In this document: positions 50,005 through 58,607 of the stretch, one piece after another
How the letters are laid out: each line of letters opens with the position of its first letter
Numbering within the stretch: the first letter of the stretch is position 1
Assembly (NCBI GenBank): GCA_035628915.1
Contig: DASPIW010000060.1
Span: forward strand, 3,174-67,173
DNA: 64,000 bases
Origin: JARBUG01 sp035628915
GTDB lineage: Bacteria > Bacillota > Sulfobacillia > Symbiobacteriales > Symbiobacteriaceae
Reading direction: 5' to 3'
Program-made: the position numbers and the translations under genes
Notes under the pieces: generated by a model
Databases searched by the model: none
What the model was told of the DNA's origin: nothing
Seen by the model: the letters and a program-made list of their open reading frames with translations, nothing else

Positions 50005-51547
50005 CCGCCTGGTCTACCTGCTGGCAGGTCTGGCTGCCGTGGCTGCCGTCGTTGCCTTTGGCTTCGTGTTTATTCACTCCGCCGGCGCCGCCGACACGGA
50101 CCCCGTAAAGGCCCCCGAGAACCTCCTCTACTGCGGCGCCTGCCACTCCATGGAAAAGGAAGTTCTCACCTGGCAGGCCAACGCCCACAAGTCGGTTGCC
50201 TGCCTCGAGTGCCACGCCGAGGCCGACCCTGGTTGGGTCCGCCACGAGTTCGTTGACCGCAACGACGACATGGCCACGCTCGCCCAAGTCCACCCACTCG
50301 AGCTGAAGGTCCTTGACCAGCGGTGCGAGGAGTGCCACGAACCGCAAATGGACCAGCTCCTCAAGGACATTACTCCCAAGCCGGTGCTCGCCTCGACCAA
50401 GGCGCCGAACGCCAGCAAGCCCATGGAGACCAAGGCGCTGCACGACAAGCACATCAAAGGCAGTGCCGCCCTGAAGTGCGTGGACTGCCACACCACCGAC
50501 GCCCACGGCCCGACGGAAGGGTCGACCCCCTGGCGTGACACCACTCACAAGCTCTGCCTGGATTGCCATGCAGAGAAGCAGGTGAAGATCGCCGTAACCG
50601 GCTCCACCAGCTGCGGCGCCTGCCATGTGCAGCCTGCAGCCGTGGCTCCGGCCGATCACAAGGATCAGGCAGCTTGGAAGATTGCGCACGGCGACTCCGC
50701 CGGTAACGGCACCTGCGGCCAGTGCCACCTGGCCGAGAGCGCCGGGCCGCACACGCAGATCTCCAGCCCCGACGCCTTCCCATCCGCCACCAAGGATGCG
50801 TGCGCCTCCTGCCACGCCGGCGTGCCGATGCCGCATCCGGACAACTTCCTCTCCACGCACGGTAAGGTCTCGCTGGCGTCGAAGGCCGGCACCTGCGAAT
50901 CCTGCCACGCGGCCACGTCCATGACCGGCACGGCGCCGAAGACAACGATGGGCTCCGCCCAGAGCTGCGACAGCTGCCACGCGCAGCCCATGCCGCATCC
51001 AGCCGGCTACCTGGCCATCCACGGCGACAAGGCCCTGGCAGCCCCGTCTTCTTGCACCACCTGCCACTCACCGGCGAACCCGGCCAACCCAGGCGCCGCG
51101 TATGCCAGCGCCGGCTACTGCCTCGACTGCCACCTGCAGCCCATGCCGCACCCGGCTACCTTCCTGGCGGCCCACGGCATGACGGCGCAGAAGGCGCCCG
51201 CCACCTGCGAAGCCTGCCATTCTCCCAAGAACCAGGCCAAGCCCACCGCCCCGCACGCCAACGCCAGCTACTGCTCGACCTGCCACGATGCGTACGAGCA
51301 TTCCACCGGTTGGGTGGCGGCTCACGGCAGCGCGGTCACCGAATCGTGCGCCACGTGCCACACGCTCATGGGGCAGCCGGGTCAGCATAACGCCTGCTCG
51401 ACCTGCCATTCCGCCGACGGCACCTGGCATCCCGACATGTGGTACATCAAGCACGCCAACGTCGTCAACAAACAGGGCGATGCGGCCTGCGTGACCTGCC
51501 ACAACGAAGTTGAGCCTTCCTGCTCCAAGTGCCATCGTGATCGCTAA
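49997..51547 (+). CDS. 18-haem c-type cytochrome
   Basis: A 516-residue protein with an N-terminal membrane anchor or signal (MRSRLVYLLAGLAAVAAVVAFGFV). I count eighteen CxxCH haem sites, from CGACH (about 46) to CSKCH (about 512). The first two, in LLYCGACHSM...HKSVACLECHAE, resemble NapC/NrfH-type quinol-oxidising cytochromes. The middle holds three approximate repeats of about 60 residues, each with CxxCHxxPMPHPxxFLxxHG. No catalytic haem motif (CxxCK) is present, so it looks like an electron wire. GGGGGG precedes the ATG. Confidence 0.9.
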   Translation: MRSRLVYLLAGLAAVAAVVAFGFVFIHSAGAADTDPVKAPENLLYCGACHSMEKEVLTWQANAHKSVACLECHAEADPGWVRHEFVDRNDDMATLAQVHPLELKVLDQRCEECHEPQMDQLLKDITPKPVLASTKAPNASKPMETKALHDKHIKGSAALKCVDCHTTDAHGPTEGSTPWRDTTHKLCLDCHAEKQVKIAVTGSTSCGACHVQPAAVAPADHKDQAAWKIAHGDSAGNGTCGQCHLAESAGPHTQISSPDAFPSATKDACASCHAGVPMPHPDNFLSTHGKVSLASKAGTCESCHAATSMTGTAPKTTMGSAQSCDSCHAQPMPHPAGYLAIHGDKALAAPSSCTTCHSPANPANPGAAYASAGYCLDCHLQPMPHPATFLAAHGMTAQKAPATCEACHSPKNQAKPTAPHANASYCSTCHDAYEHSTGWVAAHGSAVTESCATCHTLMGQPGQHNACSTCHSADGTWHPDMWYIKHANVVNKQGDAACVTCHNEVEPSCSKCHRDR

Positions 51548-51578
51548 CCCGAAGAGGTAGACGACAGGAGGTTTGCAT

Positions 51579-52349
51579 ATGCGTAAGCTCACGGTTTTTG
51601 TGGCGGCTTTCGCCCTGGCTCTTGCGTTCCTCGGCTTCGCCGGAACTCCCGCCCTGGGCGCCGAAATGACCGCCGGCCCGACCGTCACCGTATCGGCCCA
51701 GACCCTCGGTATCAAGCTGGAGTGGTCCTATGAGAATGCCGCCGGCGCCATCGGCTACGTCATCCGCCGGGGCGAAGCTTCCGGCAAGGTGGACCGGTGG
51801 CCCGTCACCGACTTTCCCGTCGCCGGCAACTCCTGGCTTGACGAAGAGATCATCCCCGGCACGACCTACTACTACGTGGTGGTCCCGGTCCTGAAGGACG
51901 GCTCCCCGGGGTTCCAGTCGACCGAGGTCGCCGTCACAGCCGTGGGCCTCGCACCTGACCGCCGACTCGTCCACTTCCATATGGATGCGACCGAGGCGCT
52001 TTTCCGGACCGCCGCGGGCGACGAGATGATCGCCCTGACGGGCAAGCCCCGCACGGAGCACGGCCGAGTTCTCCTGACCCTGGAGGACATGGTGCAACTG
52101 ACGGGCGCCGACATCAGCCGCAACGGAGATGGCTACGTCGTCCACAAGCTGCCTGACGGCCGTGTGATGACGATGGCGGTCGAGAGCCCGACGATGGTCT
52201 TCGCCAAGGCGACCCGGACCGACACCTGCCACCCGGTGATGCTGGACGGGCACATCTATCTGCCCCTCCGCTGGATCGTGGAGGCCATGGACGGCGCCCT
52301 CAGCTTCAACCCGCTTGACGGATCCGTGACGTTTGAAGCGGCCCGGTAG
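51579..52349 (+). CDS. secreted protein with FN3-like and copper-amine-oxidase-N-like domains
   Basis: A 256-residue protein from MRKLTVFVAAFALALAFLGF with a signal peptide cut near AALGAE (about 26). Residues 30-120 read as a fibronectin type III fold (LEWSYENAAGAIGYVIRRGE...PGTTYYYVVVPV). The C-terminal part (about 130-256) ends DGHIYLPLRWIVEAMDGALSFNPLDGSVTFEA, the pattern of the copper amine oxidase N-terminal-like domain common in surface proteins of Gram-positives. AGGAGG lies 7 nt before the ATG. Last gene of the cytochrome operon; role unknown. Confidence 0.8.
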   Translation: MRKLTVFVAAFALALAFLGFAGTPALGAEMTAGPTVTVSAQTLGIKLEWSYENAAGAIGYVIRRGEASGKVDRWPVTDFPVAGNSWLDEEIIPGTTYYYVVVPVLKDGSPGFQSTEVAVTAVGLAPDRRLVHFHMDATEALFRTAAGDEMIALTGKPRTEHGRVLLTLEDMVQLTGADISRNGDGYVVHKLPDGRVMTMAVESPTMVFAKATRTDTCHPVMLDGHIYLPLRWIVEAMDGALSFNPLDGSVTFEAAR

Positions 52350-52355
52350 GATGTG

Positions 52356-52398
52356 CGAAGGCCCGGGGCTTGGACAAGCCCCGGGCCTTCGATTTTTT
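52356..52398 (+). terminator. terminator of the cytochrome operon
   Basis: A 16-bp stem CGAAGGCCCGGGGCTT / AAGCCCCGGGCCTTCG with a 4-nt loop followed by ATTTTTT. Confidence 0.92.
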
Positions 52399-53659
52399 AC
52401 TTGGCGATATCGTACAGGTACCACTTGCCGGACTCATCGACCGTCAGCATTTGGGAGCCCTGGCCGGTGAAGTTGCCGGTGAGGACCGCCGAACGCCCGG
52501 CGCCGTCCGGTGCGAACCGGCCGACCGACTTGGCCGACTTGGCGTCGGAGGAGACGGTCAGCACTTCGACATCAGGCTTGGCCCCGCCGCGGGCGACCGC
52601 CAGCGTTGGGCCGAGGCCTGAGGGGCCGGAGGCGATCCACTCAGCAGGGGCTTCGGCAGCATTGGCGATCGGGTATTTGCCAATGACCGCGGGGCCGCCA
52701 ACGCCGTCCCACTTGTAAAGCAACAGATACAGGTCATTGCCCTCGAACGTGTAGCCCATGATCAGACTGGTCTTGCCGGCCTTCATTTCGGTCTGGAAGA
52801 GCTCCGGCCAGGGGTCCTGGCGCCCTTCCTTCTTGTAGACATATGACTTGTCGGGGTACCGCCACACTTCAAACCCGTAGTCTCCGTTCGCGTCGAGGCC
52901 GAGGAAGATGGTCTCCGTCTTGCCGTCACCGTCGTAGTCGCCTACCAGGACGTTGTCGACGCCGTCCACGTCGAGCTCACTGATTACGCCGCCCTGCTCA
53001 CCGACAATGAAGAGCTTGTACTCGTAGAGGGCGAACATGATATTCCGGCCATCGTTGTAGGGCTGACCGACCGCGATCCCCTTTAGATCACCGACGTCCT
53101 TGACCTCGAGGCGGGCCAGTTCCTTGGGCTGTCCTTTGGCATCAACCTTGTAGAACGCTGCGGCCTCGCCGGTACCGTAGCCGAGGTAGCTCCCGGTTGC
53201 CACCATAGCGTTTGGGCGGGCGCCGAAGCTGCCCTGGCTGATCAGCTTCAGGCCGGTTCCGCCCACCGACTTGGTCGGGGCGCTGGGCGCAGGCGTTGCG
53301 GGCTTGGCCGGTTCGGCAGGTTTCGTCGGGTCAGCAGGTTTCGCCGGGTCAGTTTGAACGGGCTTGGTCGGCGCCGGCGGGGGCGTGGGCTTGTCACGCA
53401 GTAGCACAAAAGCCAGAATGGCACCGAGCACGACCACGCCGCCGCCGATGGCGGCCCACAATACCCAGCCCTTTCCGCCGGCGGCTTTGGGCGGCTGGGG
53501 CGGGAACGGCTGCGGCGGGTACGGAGGCTGGGGCATATTGGCAGCAGCGGGCTGCTGCTGAACCGGGGCCTCGGGTACGGGCATCATCTGGCCGCCGCAG
53601 GATGGGCAAAACTTGCCGCCGGGCTGTATGCTGCCACAGTTCTGGCACTTGACTGACAT
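52397..53659 (-). CDS. zinc-ribbon, single-TM protein with repeat-containing outer domain
   Basis: A 420-residue protein. It has an N-terminal zinc ribbon (CQNCG...CPSCGG, residues 6-23), a Pro/Gln-rich linker (about 30-60) and one membrane helix (GWVLWAAIGGGVVVLGAILAFVLL, about 65-88). A Pro/Lys/Thr/Ala-rich spacer (DPAKPADPTKPAEPAKP) leads to an outer domain of about 280 residues with FG-GAP/VCBS-like turns (GDYDGDGKTETIFLG, GNFTGQGSQMLTV). Function unknown; the layout suggests a membrane-anchored sensor or envelope protein. Converges on the cytochrome operon. Confidence 0.75.
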   Translation of the reverse strand: MSVKCQNCGSIQPGGKFCPSCGGQMMPVPEAPVQQQPAAANMPQPPYPPQPFPPQPPKAAGGKGWVLWAAIGGGVVVLGAILAFVLLRDKPTPPPAPTKPVQTDPAKPADPTKPAEPAKPATPAPSAPTKSVGGTGLKLISQGSFGARPNAMVATGSYLGYGTGEAAAFYKVDAKGQPKELARLEVKDVGDLKGIAVGQPYNDGRNIMFALYEYKLFIVGEQGGVISELDVDGVDNVLVGDYDGDGKTETIFLGLDANGDYGFEVWRYPDKSYVYKKEGRQDPWPELFQTEMKAGKTSLIMGYTFEGNDLYLLLYKWDGVGGPAVIGKYPIANAAEAPAEWIASGPSGLGPTLAVARGGAKPDVEVLTVSSDAKSAKSVGRFAPDGAGRSAVLTGNFTGQGSQMLTVDESGKWYLYDIAK

Positions 53660-53739
53660 GGGGCGCCCCCTTTGTCCATATAGGCAAAAATGCTCATGTA
53701 TAATTCATCGCCGAACCCCTCACTCCTGCATGGTTTGCG

Positions 53740-53782
53740 AAAGAATTCGGCCCGGGGCGCCCTTGTGCGGCGACCCGGGCCG
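53740..53782 (-). terminator. terminator of the 144-residue protein gene
   Basis: CGGCCCGGG / CCCGGGCCG with further pairing inside, followed by AATTCTTTC on the minus strand, 14 nt past the stop. Confidence 0.7.
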
Positions 53783-53795
53783 TTCCTGCATCAAG

Positions 53796-54230
53796 TCAGC
53801 CGAGCAGTCCGGTCACATCAAAGCAAAGTTCGCCGGGTAAGAACTGGCCGGCCAGGCCCAGGGCCGTGCTTTCCAGTCCGGGGGATGCGGGGATGCTGAT
53901 CCCGAGCGCCCGGATTTCCGTGAGGCAAACCGAGGCGGCCCGCCCCCCGCTGACCGGAGTGATTCTGAGCGTCACCCGGGCAGAAAGCCGTAAGGTTCCG
54001 CTCAGGGAGAAAAGGCCAGAGACCGTGAATGGGGCGGTCAGTTCAATGCGCAGGTTGGGGCAGAAAATGTTATCCAGCCGCATCGAGCCGAAGGTCAATT
54101 GCCCGACGGAGACATCTACCGGCTCCACCATTGCCCCGGCCAGGGCCATGCCGACAATCCGGCGCACCTCGTCCTGGCCAAACATCATGCAGGGATCAAC
54201 GATCATGGTGCCGTTCATGGGCATCTGCAA
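53796..54230 (-). CDS. hypothetical protein, beta-rich
   Basis: A 144-residue protein of unknown function. The centre reads as alternating strands (VDVSVGQLTFGSMRLDNIFCPNLRIELTAPFTVSGLFSLSGTLRLSARVTLRITPV). There is no signal peptide. A TTG start at 54230 has GAGGGG 7 nt upstream; the ATGs two and four codons later are alternatives. Bracketed by terminators on both sides, so a single-gene unit. I do not recognise it. Confidence 0.6.
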   Translation of the reverse strand: MQMPMNGTMIVDPCMMFGQDEVRRIVGMALAGAMVEPVDVSVGQLTFGSMRLDNIFCPNLRIELTAPFTVSGLFSLSGTLRLSARVTLRITPVSGGRAASVCLTEIRALGISIPASPGLESTALGLAGQFLPGELCFDVTGLLG

Positions 54231-54300
54231 GCGGAGACCCCTCCTCCCTAGCAGGTTACGTGGCGCCAGAGGTTCCTGTCCCTAAGTAATGCGCCGAACG

Positions 54301-54336
54301 AAAAAGAAAGGCTCCGAAGGCCTGAGCCTCCGGAGC
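54301..54336 (-). terminator. terminator of the glutamate dehydrogenase gene
   Basis: GCTCCGAAGG / CCTCCGGAGC stem followed on the minus strand by CTTTCTTTTT. Confidence 0.8.
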
Positions 54337-54361
54337 TGCCGTCGTATGCGGAGATGCGATC

Positions 54362-55618
54362 CTAGTTGGCCTTTTTCAGCAGGCCGCGCGCCTTGAGCCC
54401 TTCAGCAATGCGGTTAATGGAGTGCATATAGGCCGCTGTGCGCATACATACGCCATGCTTGCGGGACACGGCCGCCACATCCCTGAAAGCCTGCACCATC
54501 TTCTGCTCAAGCTTCGTATTGACCTCCTCCTCCGTCCAGTAGTAGGAAGCGAGGTTTTGCACCCACTCGAAGTAAGAAACGGTGACGCCCCCGGCGTTGG
54601 CGAGAATGTCCGGAATCACGAAGATTCCGCGGCGCTCCAAGACCCGATCACCGTCCGGCGTCGTGGGCCCGTTGGCTGCCTCGGCCACAATGCGGGCTTT
54701 GATCTGCTCTGCCACGGCGCCGTCAATCTGGTTTTCCAGGGCGGCAGGGATGAGTACCTCGCAGTCGGCAGTGAGAACGCCGAATTGGTCGGTATTCTCC
54801 GTCCCCGGAAAGCCGAGTACAGAGCCAGTAGCCTGCTTGTGCGCCTGCAAGTCGGCTACCTTGAAACCCTTCTGGCTGATGACGCCGCCGCGGCTGTCGC
54901 TGGCAGCCACGACAACGGCGCCCAACTCCTCCAGCAGGAGCCCGGCGAAGATGCCCGCGTTGCCGAAGCCCTGAATGGAGACCCGTGCGCCCTTCAGGGA
55001 GATGCCCAGGTGCGCGGCCGCTTCGCGGATCGTGATGACGGTGCCCCGACCCGTGGCTTCAGTCCGGCCCAGTGAGCCACCAATGGAGAGCGGCTTGCCG
55101 GTGAAAACGCCGGGGGCGTTGCGCCCGACGAGGGTCTCGTACTCGTCAGTCATCCAGGCCATGATTTGCGGGTTGGTGTTCACGTCAGGCGCGGGAATAT
55201 CCTGGTCGGGACCGATAATCTGCCAGATGGCCCGGACGTAGCCGCGGGAGAGGCGCTCCAGCTCTCCTTCGCTTAGCAGCTTCGGGTTGACCACGATACC
55301 GCCCTTGCCGCCACCATACGGCAGCCCCACGACCGAGGTCTTGAAGGACATCCACATGGAGAGGGCGCGCACCTCGTCGGCGGTCACATCCTGGTGGAAC
55401 CGGATACCGCCTTTGGTGGGACCAATCACGTTCAAGTGCTGGCTGCGGTAGCCGGTGAAAACCTGCAGAGTTCCATCATCCATGCGGATTGGAATCTGGA
55501 CCTCCAGAATGCGGGCCGGCGCCTTGAGGAGGTTGTACAGCTCTTCGTTGCCGCCAAGTCTGTCCACTGCAGCCTTTACTTGCTGCTGGGCAATCAGAAA
55601 TGGATTGTTCTGGATCAT
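54362..55618 (-). CDS. gdhA: glutamate dehydrogenase
   Basis: The 418-residue Glu/Leu/Phe/Val dehydrogenase is full length. It has the catalytic-lysine region GLPYGGGKGGIVVNP, PAPDVNTNPQIMAWMTDEYE and the Rossmann motif IQGFGNAGIFAGLLL. GSLGRTEATGRG is the family signature. It interconverts glutamate and 2-oxoglutarate. The Asp in VVAASDSRGG suggests NAD use, as in Bacillus RocG/GudB, which would favour catabolism. Ribosome site weak (AAAGGC far upstream). Confidence 0.95.
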   Translation of the reverse strand: MIQNNPFLIAQQQVKAAVDRLGGNEELYNLLKAPARILEVQIPIRMDDGTLQVFTGYRSQHLNVIGPTKGGIRFHQDVTADEVRALSMWMSFKTSVVGLPYGGGKGGIVVNPKLLSEGELERLSRGYVRAIWQIIGPDQDIPAPDVNTNPQIMAWMTDEYETLVGRNAPGVFTGKPLSIGGSLGRTEATGRGTVITIREAAAHLGISLKGARVSIQGFGNAGIFAGLLLEELGAVVVAASDSRGGVISQKGFKVADLQAHKQATGSVLGFPGTENTDQFGVLTADCEVLIPAALENQIDGAVAEQIKARIVAEAANGPTTPDGDRVLERRGIFVIPDILANAGGVTVSYFEWVQNLASYYWTEEEVNTKLEQKMVQAFRDVAAVSRKHGVCMRTAAYMHSINRIAEGLKARGLLKKAN

Positions 55619-55661
55619 ACCGTCACACTGCCTTTCTGTATCGATTCACAGTCGCCCTTGG

Positions 55662-55678
55662 TGTCAGAGAGTCTGACA
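55662..55678 (-). promoter_or_regulatory. palindrome TGTCAGA-GAG-TCTGACA upstream of gdhA
   Basis: A perfect 7-bp inverted repeat with a 3-nt centre, 44 nt before the gdhA ATG. The minus-strand TAATAT (55678-55683) directly upstream would be the -10 box, so the palindrome covers the start of transcription. Likely an operator; the -35 region is weak. Confidence 0.55.
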
Positions 55679-55683
55679 TATTA

Positions 55684-55954
55684 GGTGTAAGTATAAAGCA
55701 CTAACGGCGCGTTCGTACATAAGAAATGTGGCATTCTGTTCATTCAAACCAAGAATGTACCGGAGGAATCCGCCGGCAAAGCAATACCCGGCACTCCGTA
55801 GCGCGGAGGGCCGGGCAGTTCGTTGTGCACGTTTACGACTAATCATTCCGGGGCCCGGGGAAACCTGACTGGTTGCTAGACGAGCTGCCAGTGGCCAGAG
55901 CAACCCTGCCTGTGCGGCGGGATTCAGGATCACTGGCGAGGTCTGCCTGTCCAC
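55684..55954. other. interval without a supported gene
   Basis: About 270 bp between the gdhA operator region and the hydroxyisobutyrate-dehydrogenase-family stop. A 96-codon minus frame is open but lacks family features and a ribosome site. Small GC-rich dyads (for example around 55757-55775) are present; no clear terminator for the upstream operon was found. Confidence 0.5.
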
Positions 55955-56842
55955 CTAGTCCGCGTCAGGTCTCCCGGCGGCCACCTTGCTGAAGTGAGCG
56001 AACACCGCGGCCACATCATACTCACCCAGGCCGTCGGCCCGAGCAGCGGCCAGCATGGCCTGTGCTCCGCCGGTAACTGGCAGTTGGACGCCGGAGTTGA
56101 GCGCTTCCTTGAGCGCTAACCACATGTCCTTCTCCATCCACTTGAGGCGGAAGGAAGGTGGGTATTCGCCGGCCTTCATGAGTGCGCCCTTGCCGCGCAC
56201 TGTGCGGGAGCCGCCGGGTCCATCGGCAAGGAAGTCTGCCATGCGGGACCGGTCAAGTCCCAAAGTCTCGGCCAGGACCAGCGCTTCGGCGAGGGCAACG
56301 ATCTGAGTGCCGACGAGTTGATTGCTGATGGCCTTTGCGGCGGCACCCTGGCCCACCGGCCCGAAATGATGAGTCAACTTGCCCATTGCGGCGAACAGGG
56401 GCTGTGCCCTCTGCACGTCAGCCTCCGTGCCGCCGACAAGGAAAACCAGCTCGCCTTCTGTCGCCTGAGGCACGCTGCCCGTGACGGGCGCATCGACAAA
56501 GGCAACATTGTATCGGGCGGCCAGGGCGCCCATTGCCCGGGCGGCTGTCGGGCCAATGGTGGAACTGTCGATCCAAAGGGCACCTTGCCGGCATGCAGCC
56601 AGGAACCCATCGGTCCCTTCGGCCACTTCACGGATCGAGGAAGGGCCGCCGAGCATGGTAATAACCGCATCGGCGCCTGAGCACGCCTCCCGGGGGGTCG
56701 CCGCCAACCGGCCACCGGCATCCGCCAGCGCCTGGCCCTTGCCGGGCGACCGATTCCAGCCCGTTACGGTGAAGCCCTTGCGCTGGAGGTGGAGTGCCAT
56801 CTGCAGACCCATGTCCCCAAGTCCCAGAAACGCTATGTTCAT
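55955..56842 (-). CDS. 3-hydroxyisobutyrate dehydrogenase-family reductase
   Basis: The 295-residue beta-hydroxyacid dehydrogenase has GLGDMGLQMALHL (NAD(P) motif), WIDSSTIGP, the substrate-binding DAPVTGSVPQATEG and the catalytic Lys in GAAAKAISNQL. NRSPGK after beta-2 suggests NADP. Relatives reduce tartronate semialdehyde or oxidise L-threonate, 3-hydroxyisobutyrate or similar. Last gene of the sugar-acid operon. Confidence 0.87.
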   Translation of the reverse strand: MNIAFLGLGDMGLQMALHLQRKGFTVTGWNRSPGKGQALADAGGRLAATPREACSGADAVITMLGGPSSIREVAEGTDGFLAACRQGALWIDSSTIGPTAARAMGALAARYNVAFVDAPVTGSVPQATEGELVFLVGGTEADVQRAQPLFAAMGKLTHHFGPVGQGAAAKAISNQLVGTQIVALAEALVLAETLGLDRSRMADFLADGPGGSRTVRGKGALMKAGEYPPSFRLKWMEKDMWLALKEALNSGVQLPVTGGAQAMLAAARADGLGEYDVAAVFAHFSKVAAGRPDAD

Positions 56843-56882
56843 CGCTACACGCCCCTTGTCTTATCCAGCCTGCCGCCGTGGT

Positions 56883-57659
56883 CTACTCGATCACTTCCCG
56901 GCCATCCATGGCGAGTCCACCGTCGATATACAGGATTTCGCCAGTGATGTAGCGGGCACGTTCCGAAGTCAGGTACACCGCCGCGTAGCCGACATCGGAC
57001 GGATCGCCGATTTCGCCCCATGGGATACGCTTTGCCATTGCGGCCCGGACCGGCGGCGTATAGAAAGCGGTGTTCAGTTCAGTCTCCATGGCACCCGGAG
57101 CGATGGCGTTTACATTGATCCTGTGCTGCGCCAGTTCGGAGGCCAGCGAGCGAGTGAACAGGTTGACCGCACCCTTGGTAGCGGCATAGGCGGAGGCGTC
57201 CGGGAAGGAGATCTTTCCGTGGACCGAGGAGATGTTCACGATGCTTCCGGGGAGTCCCGCTTGGATCCATCGTCGGACGACTGCCTGGGAGCACAGAAAC
57301 ATCCCCTTGATGTTGACGGCAAATTGGAGGTCCCAGTCGCTCTCCTTAATGTCCACGAGCCTGTCCTTCCGGATCAGCCCGGCATTATTGATCAATATGT
57401 CAACATGACCATAGTGTTTAAACGCAGCATCGACCATGGACTCTACCTGATCAGCCTTACTCACATCGCATTGGACGGGCAACACTACTGCTACTCCAAG
57501 GGCATGTAGATCAGTGGCTGCTGCGTGTAGCCGATCGGTCAACACGTCAACCAGCACGACGCTTGCACCAGCCAGGGCGATCTCCCTGGCGATAGCGTTT
57601 CCAAGGCCGCGCGCACTGCCGGTCACGATCGCGACTTTCCCTTTCAGCATTCCTTCCAC
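56883..57659 (-). CDS. short-chain dehydrogenase, KduD/Gno-like
   Basis: A 258-residue SDR from GTG with GAGGAGGAG upstream (VEGMLKGKVAIVTGSARGLG). Motifs TGSARGLGNAIA, NNAG, the catalytic Ser ISSVHG and YAATKGA are present. DVLTDR after beta-2 suggests NAD. The ending GEILYIDGGLAMDG is typical of gluconate 5-dehydrogenase and 2-deoxy-D-gluconate 3-dehydrogenase relatives. Co-transcribed with the UlaG-like gene. Confidence 0.85.
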   Translation of the reverse strand: MEGMLKGKVAIVTGSARGLGNAIAREIALAGASVVLVDVLTDRLHAAATDLHALGVAVVLPVQCDVSKADQVESMVDAAFKHYGHVDILINNAGLIRKDRLVDIKESDWDLQFAVNIKGMFLCSQAVVRRWIQAGLPGSIVNISSVHGKISFPDASAYAATKGAVNLFTRSLASELAQHRINVNAIAPGAMETELNTAFYTPPVRAAMAKRIPWGEIGDPSDVGYAAVYLTSERARYITGEILYIDGGLAMDGREVIE

Positions 57660-57676
57660 GGGAAACTCCTCCTCAG

Positions 57677-58531
57677 TCAACGGGCATATAGCATGCGTTC
57701 ACCCGGAACAAGAATCCGGAAACGCTGGTACCGATACCGGTTGGTTATGTAATCCACAAAGTAGCCCACGTGTTCGGTGTTGCATGCATGCTGTCCCCAG
57801 TGGGACGGAAAGACGATGTCAACGCCCAGATCTACTGCAATGTCGGCCGCTTCGACATAGTTCATGTTTCCGCGGATGTTGCCCTTTAGTTTGTAATAGT
57901 TGCGGCCGTTAATCGGAAGGAAGGCCAGGTCCGGCCGGAAGGGGCGCACACAATCAGCCAGTCCTTCGAACAGGACGGTGTCGCCGGAATGCCAAAGCGT
58001 GGCGCCGTCAAATTCCATGACGTAGCCAATGAACACATGCCCGTGCTCCGGGTCGAGGTCAAACGCTTCGTGCGCCCCCGGCGTGCCCGTCACCCGAAAG
58101 GTGCCGAAATTGACCGTGTCGTTCGCCTGCACAGTGATAATCCGTTCTGGGGCGATCCCCAACCTCAGAAAGTGCGACCGGCAAATGGAAGGGCCCACGA
58201 ACTTGCAATGAGGCGAGGCCTTGGCAATCTGCTGGCAGGCGACGGGATCCAAGTGGTCAAGGTGGTCGTGGGTGCAAAACACGTAATCGGCGTTGGTCAC
58301 GTCGGTTCCGGCAATGGGCGGCATGAATAACCGAATGTGCTCGTCAGATTGACCACGGGTCGCTTGTTCCAGGGCGTCTGAGAGGTATGGGTCAACGTAG
58401 ATCGTGGTGCCGTCGGGCGTCTTGAAGACGTAGCCGAACTGGTTGAGGAACCAGATTCCCAAGGAACGAGGGGGCACCTGGAACGTGGTGATACCCGCCA
58501 CAAGCTCCCGTCCGGCCTGTGGGTGCGCCAT
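57677..58531 (-). CDS. UlaG-like metallo-beta-lactamase-fold lactonase
   Basis: A 284-residue protein with the UlaG pattern: GIWFLNQFGYVFKTPDGTTIYVDPYLSDA, metal ligands CTHDHLDHLDP, WHSGDTVLFEG, FLPINGRNYYK and FPSHWGQH. UlaG hydrolyses L-ascorbate 6-phosphate lactone; this relative probably opens a sugar-acid lactone. Start ATG with GGAGGAGG upstream. Between binding-protein and SDR genes in the operon. Confidence 0.87.
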   Translation of the reverse strand: MAHPQAGRELVAGITTFQVPPRSLGIWFLNQFGYVFKTPDGTTIYVDPYLSDALEQATRGQSDEHIRLFMPPIAGTDVTNADYVFCTHDHLDHLDPVACQQIAKASPHCKFVGPSICRSHFLRLGIAPERIITVQANDTVNFGTFRVTGTPGAHEAFDLDPEHGHVFIGYVMEFDGATLWHSGDTVLFEGLADCVRPFRPDLAFLPINGRNYYKLKGNIRGNMNYVEAADIAVDLGVDIVFPSHWGQHACNTEHVGYFVDYITNRYRYQRFRILVPGERMLYAR

Positions 58532-58607
58532 GCTAGTTCCTCCTCCATCATGTGGGAAAACAGGGAAATAGGGGGTCGCAGGCCCAGCTGCGGCCCCCCA
58601 GGCATGA

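Noticed and set aside
55664..55954. 96-codon minus frame between the dehydrogenase and gdhA
   Set aside because: Begins at a GTG with no ribosome site, runs through the gdhA promoter and operator, and reads like non-coding sequence.
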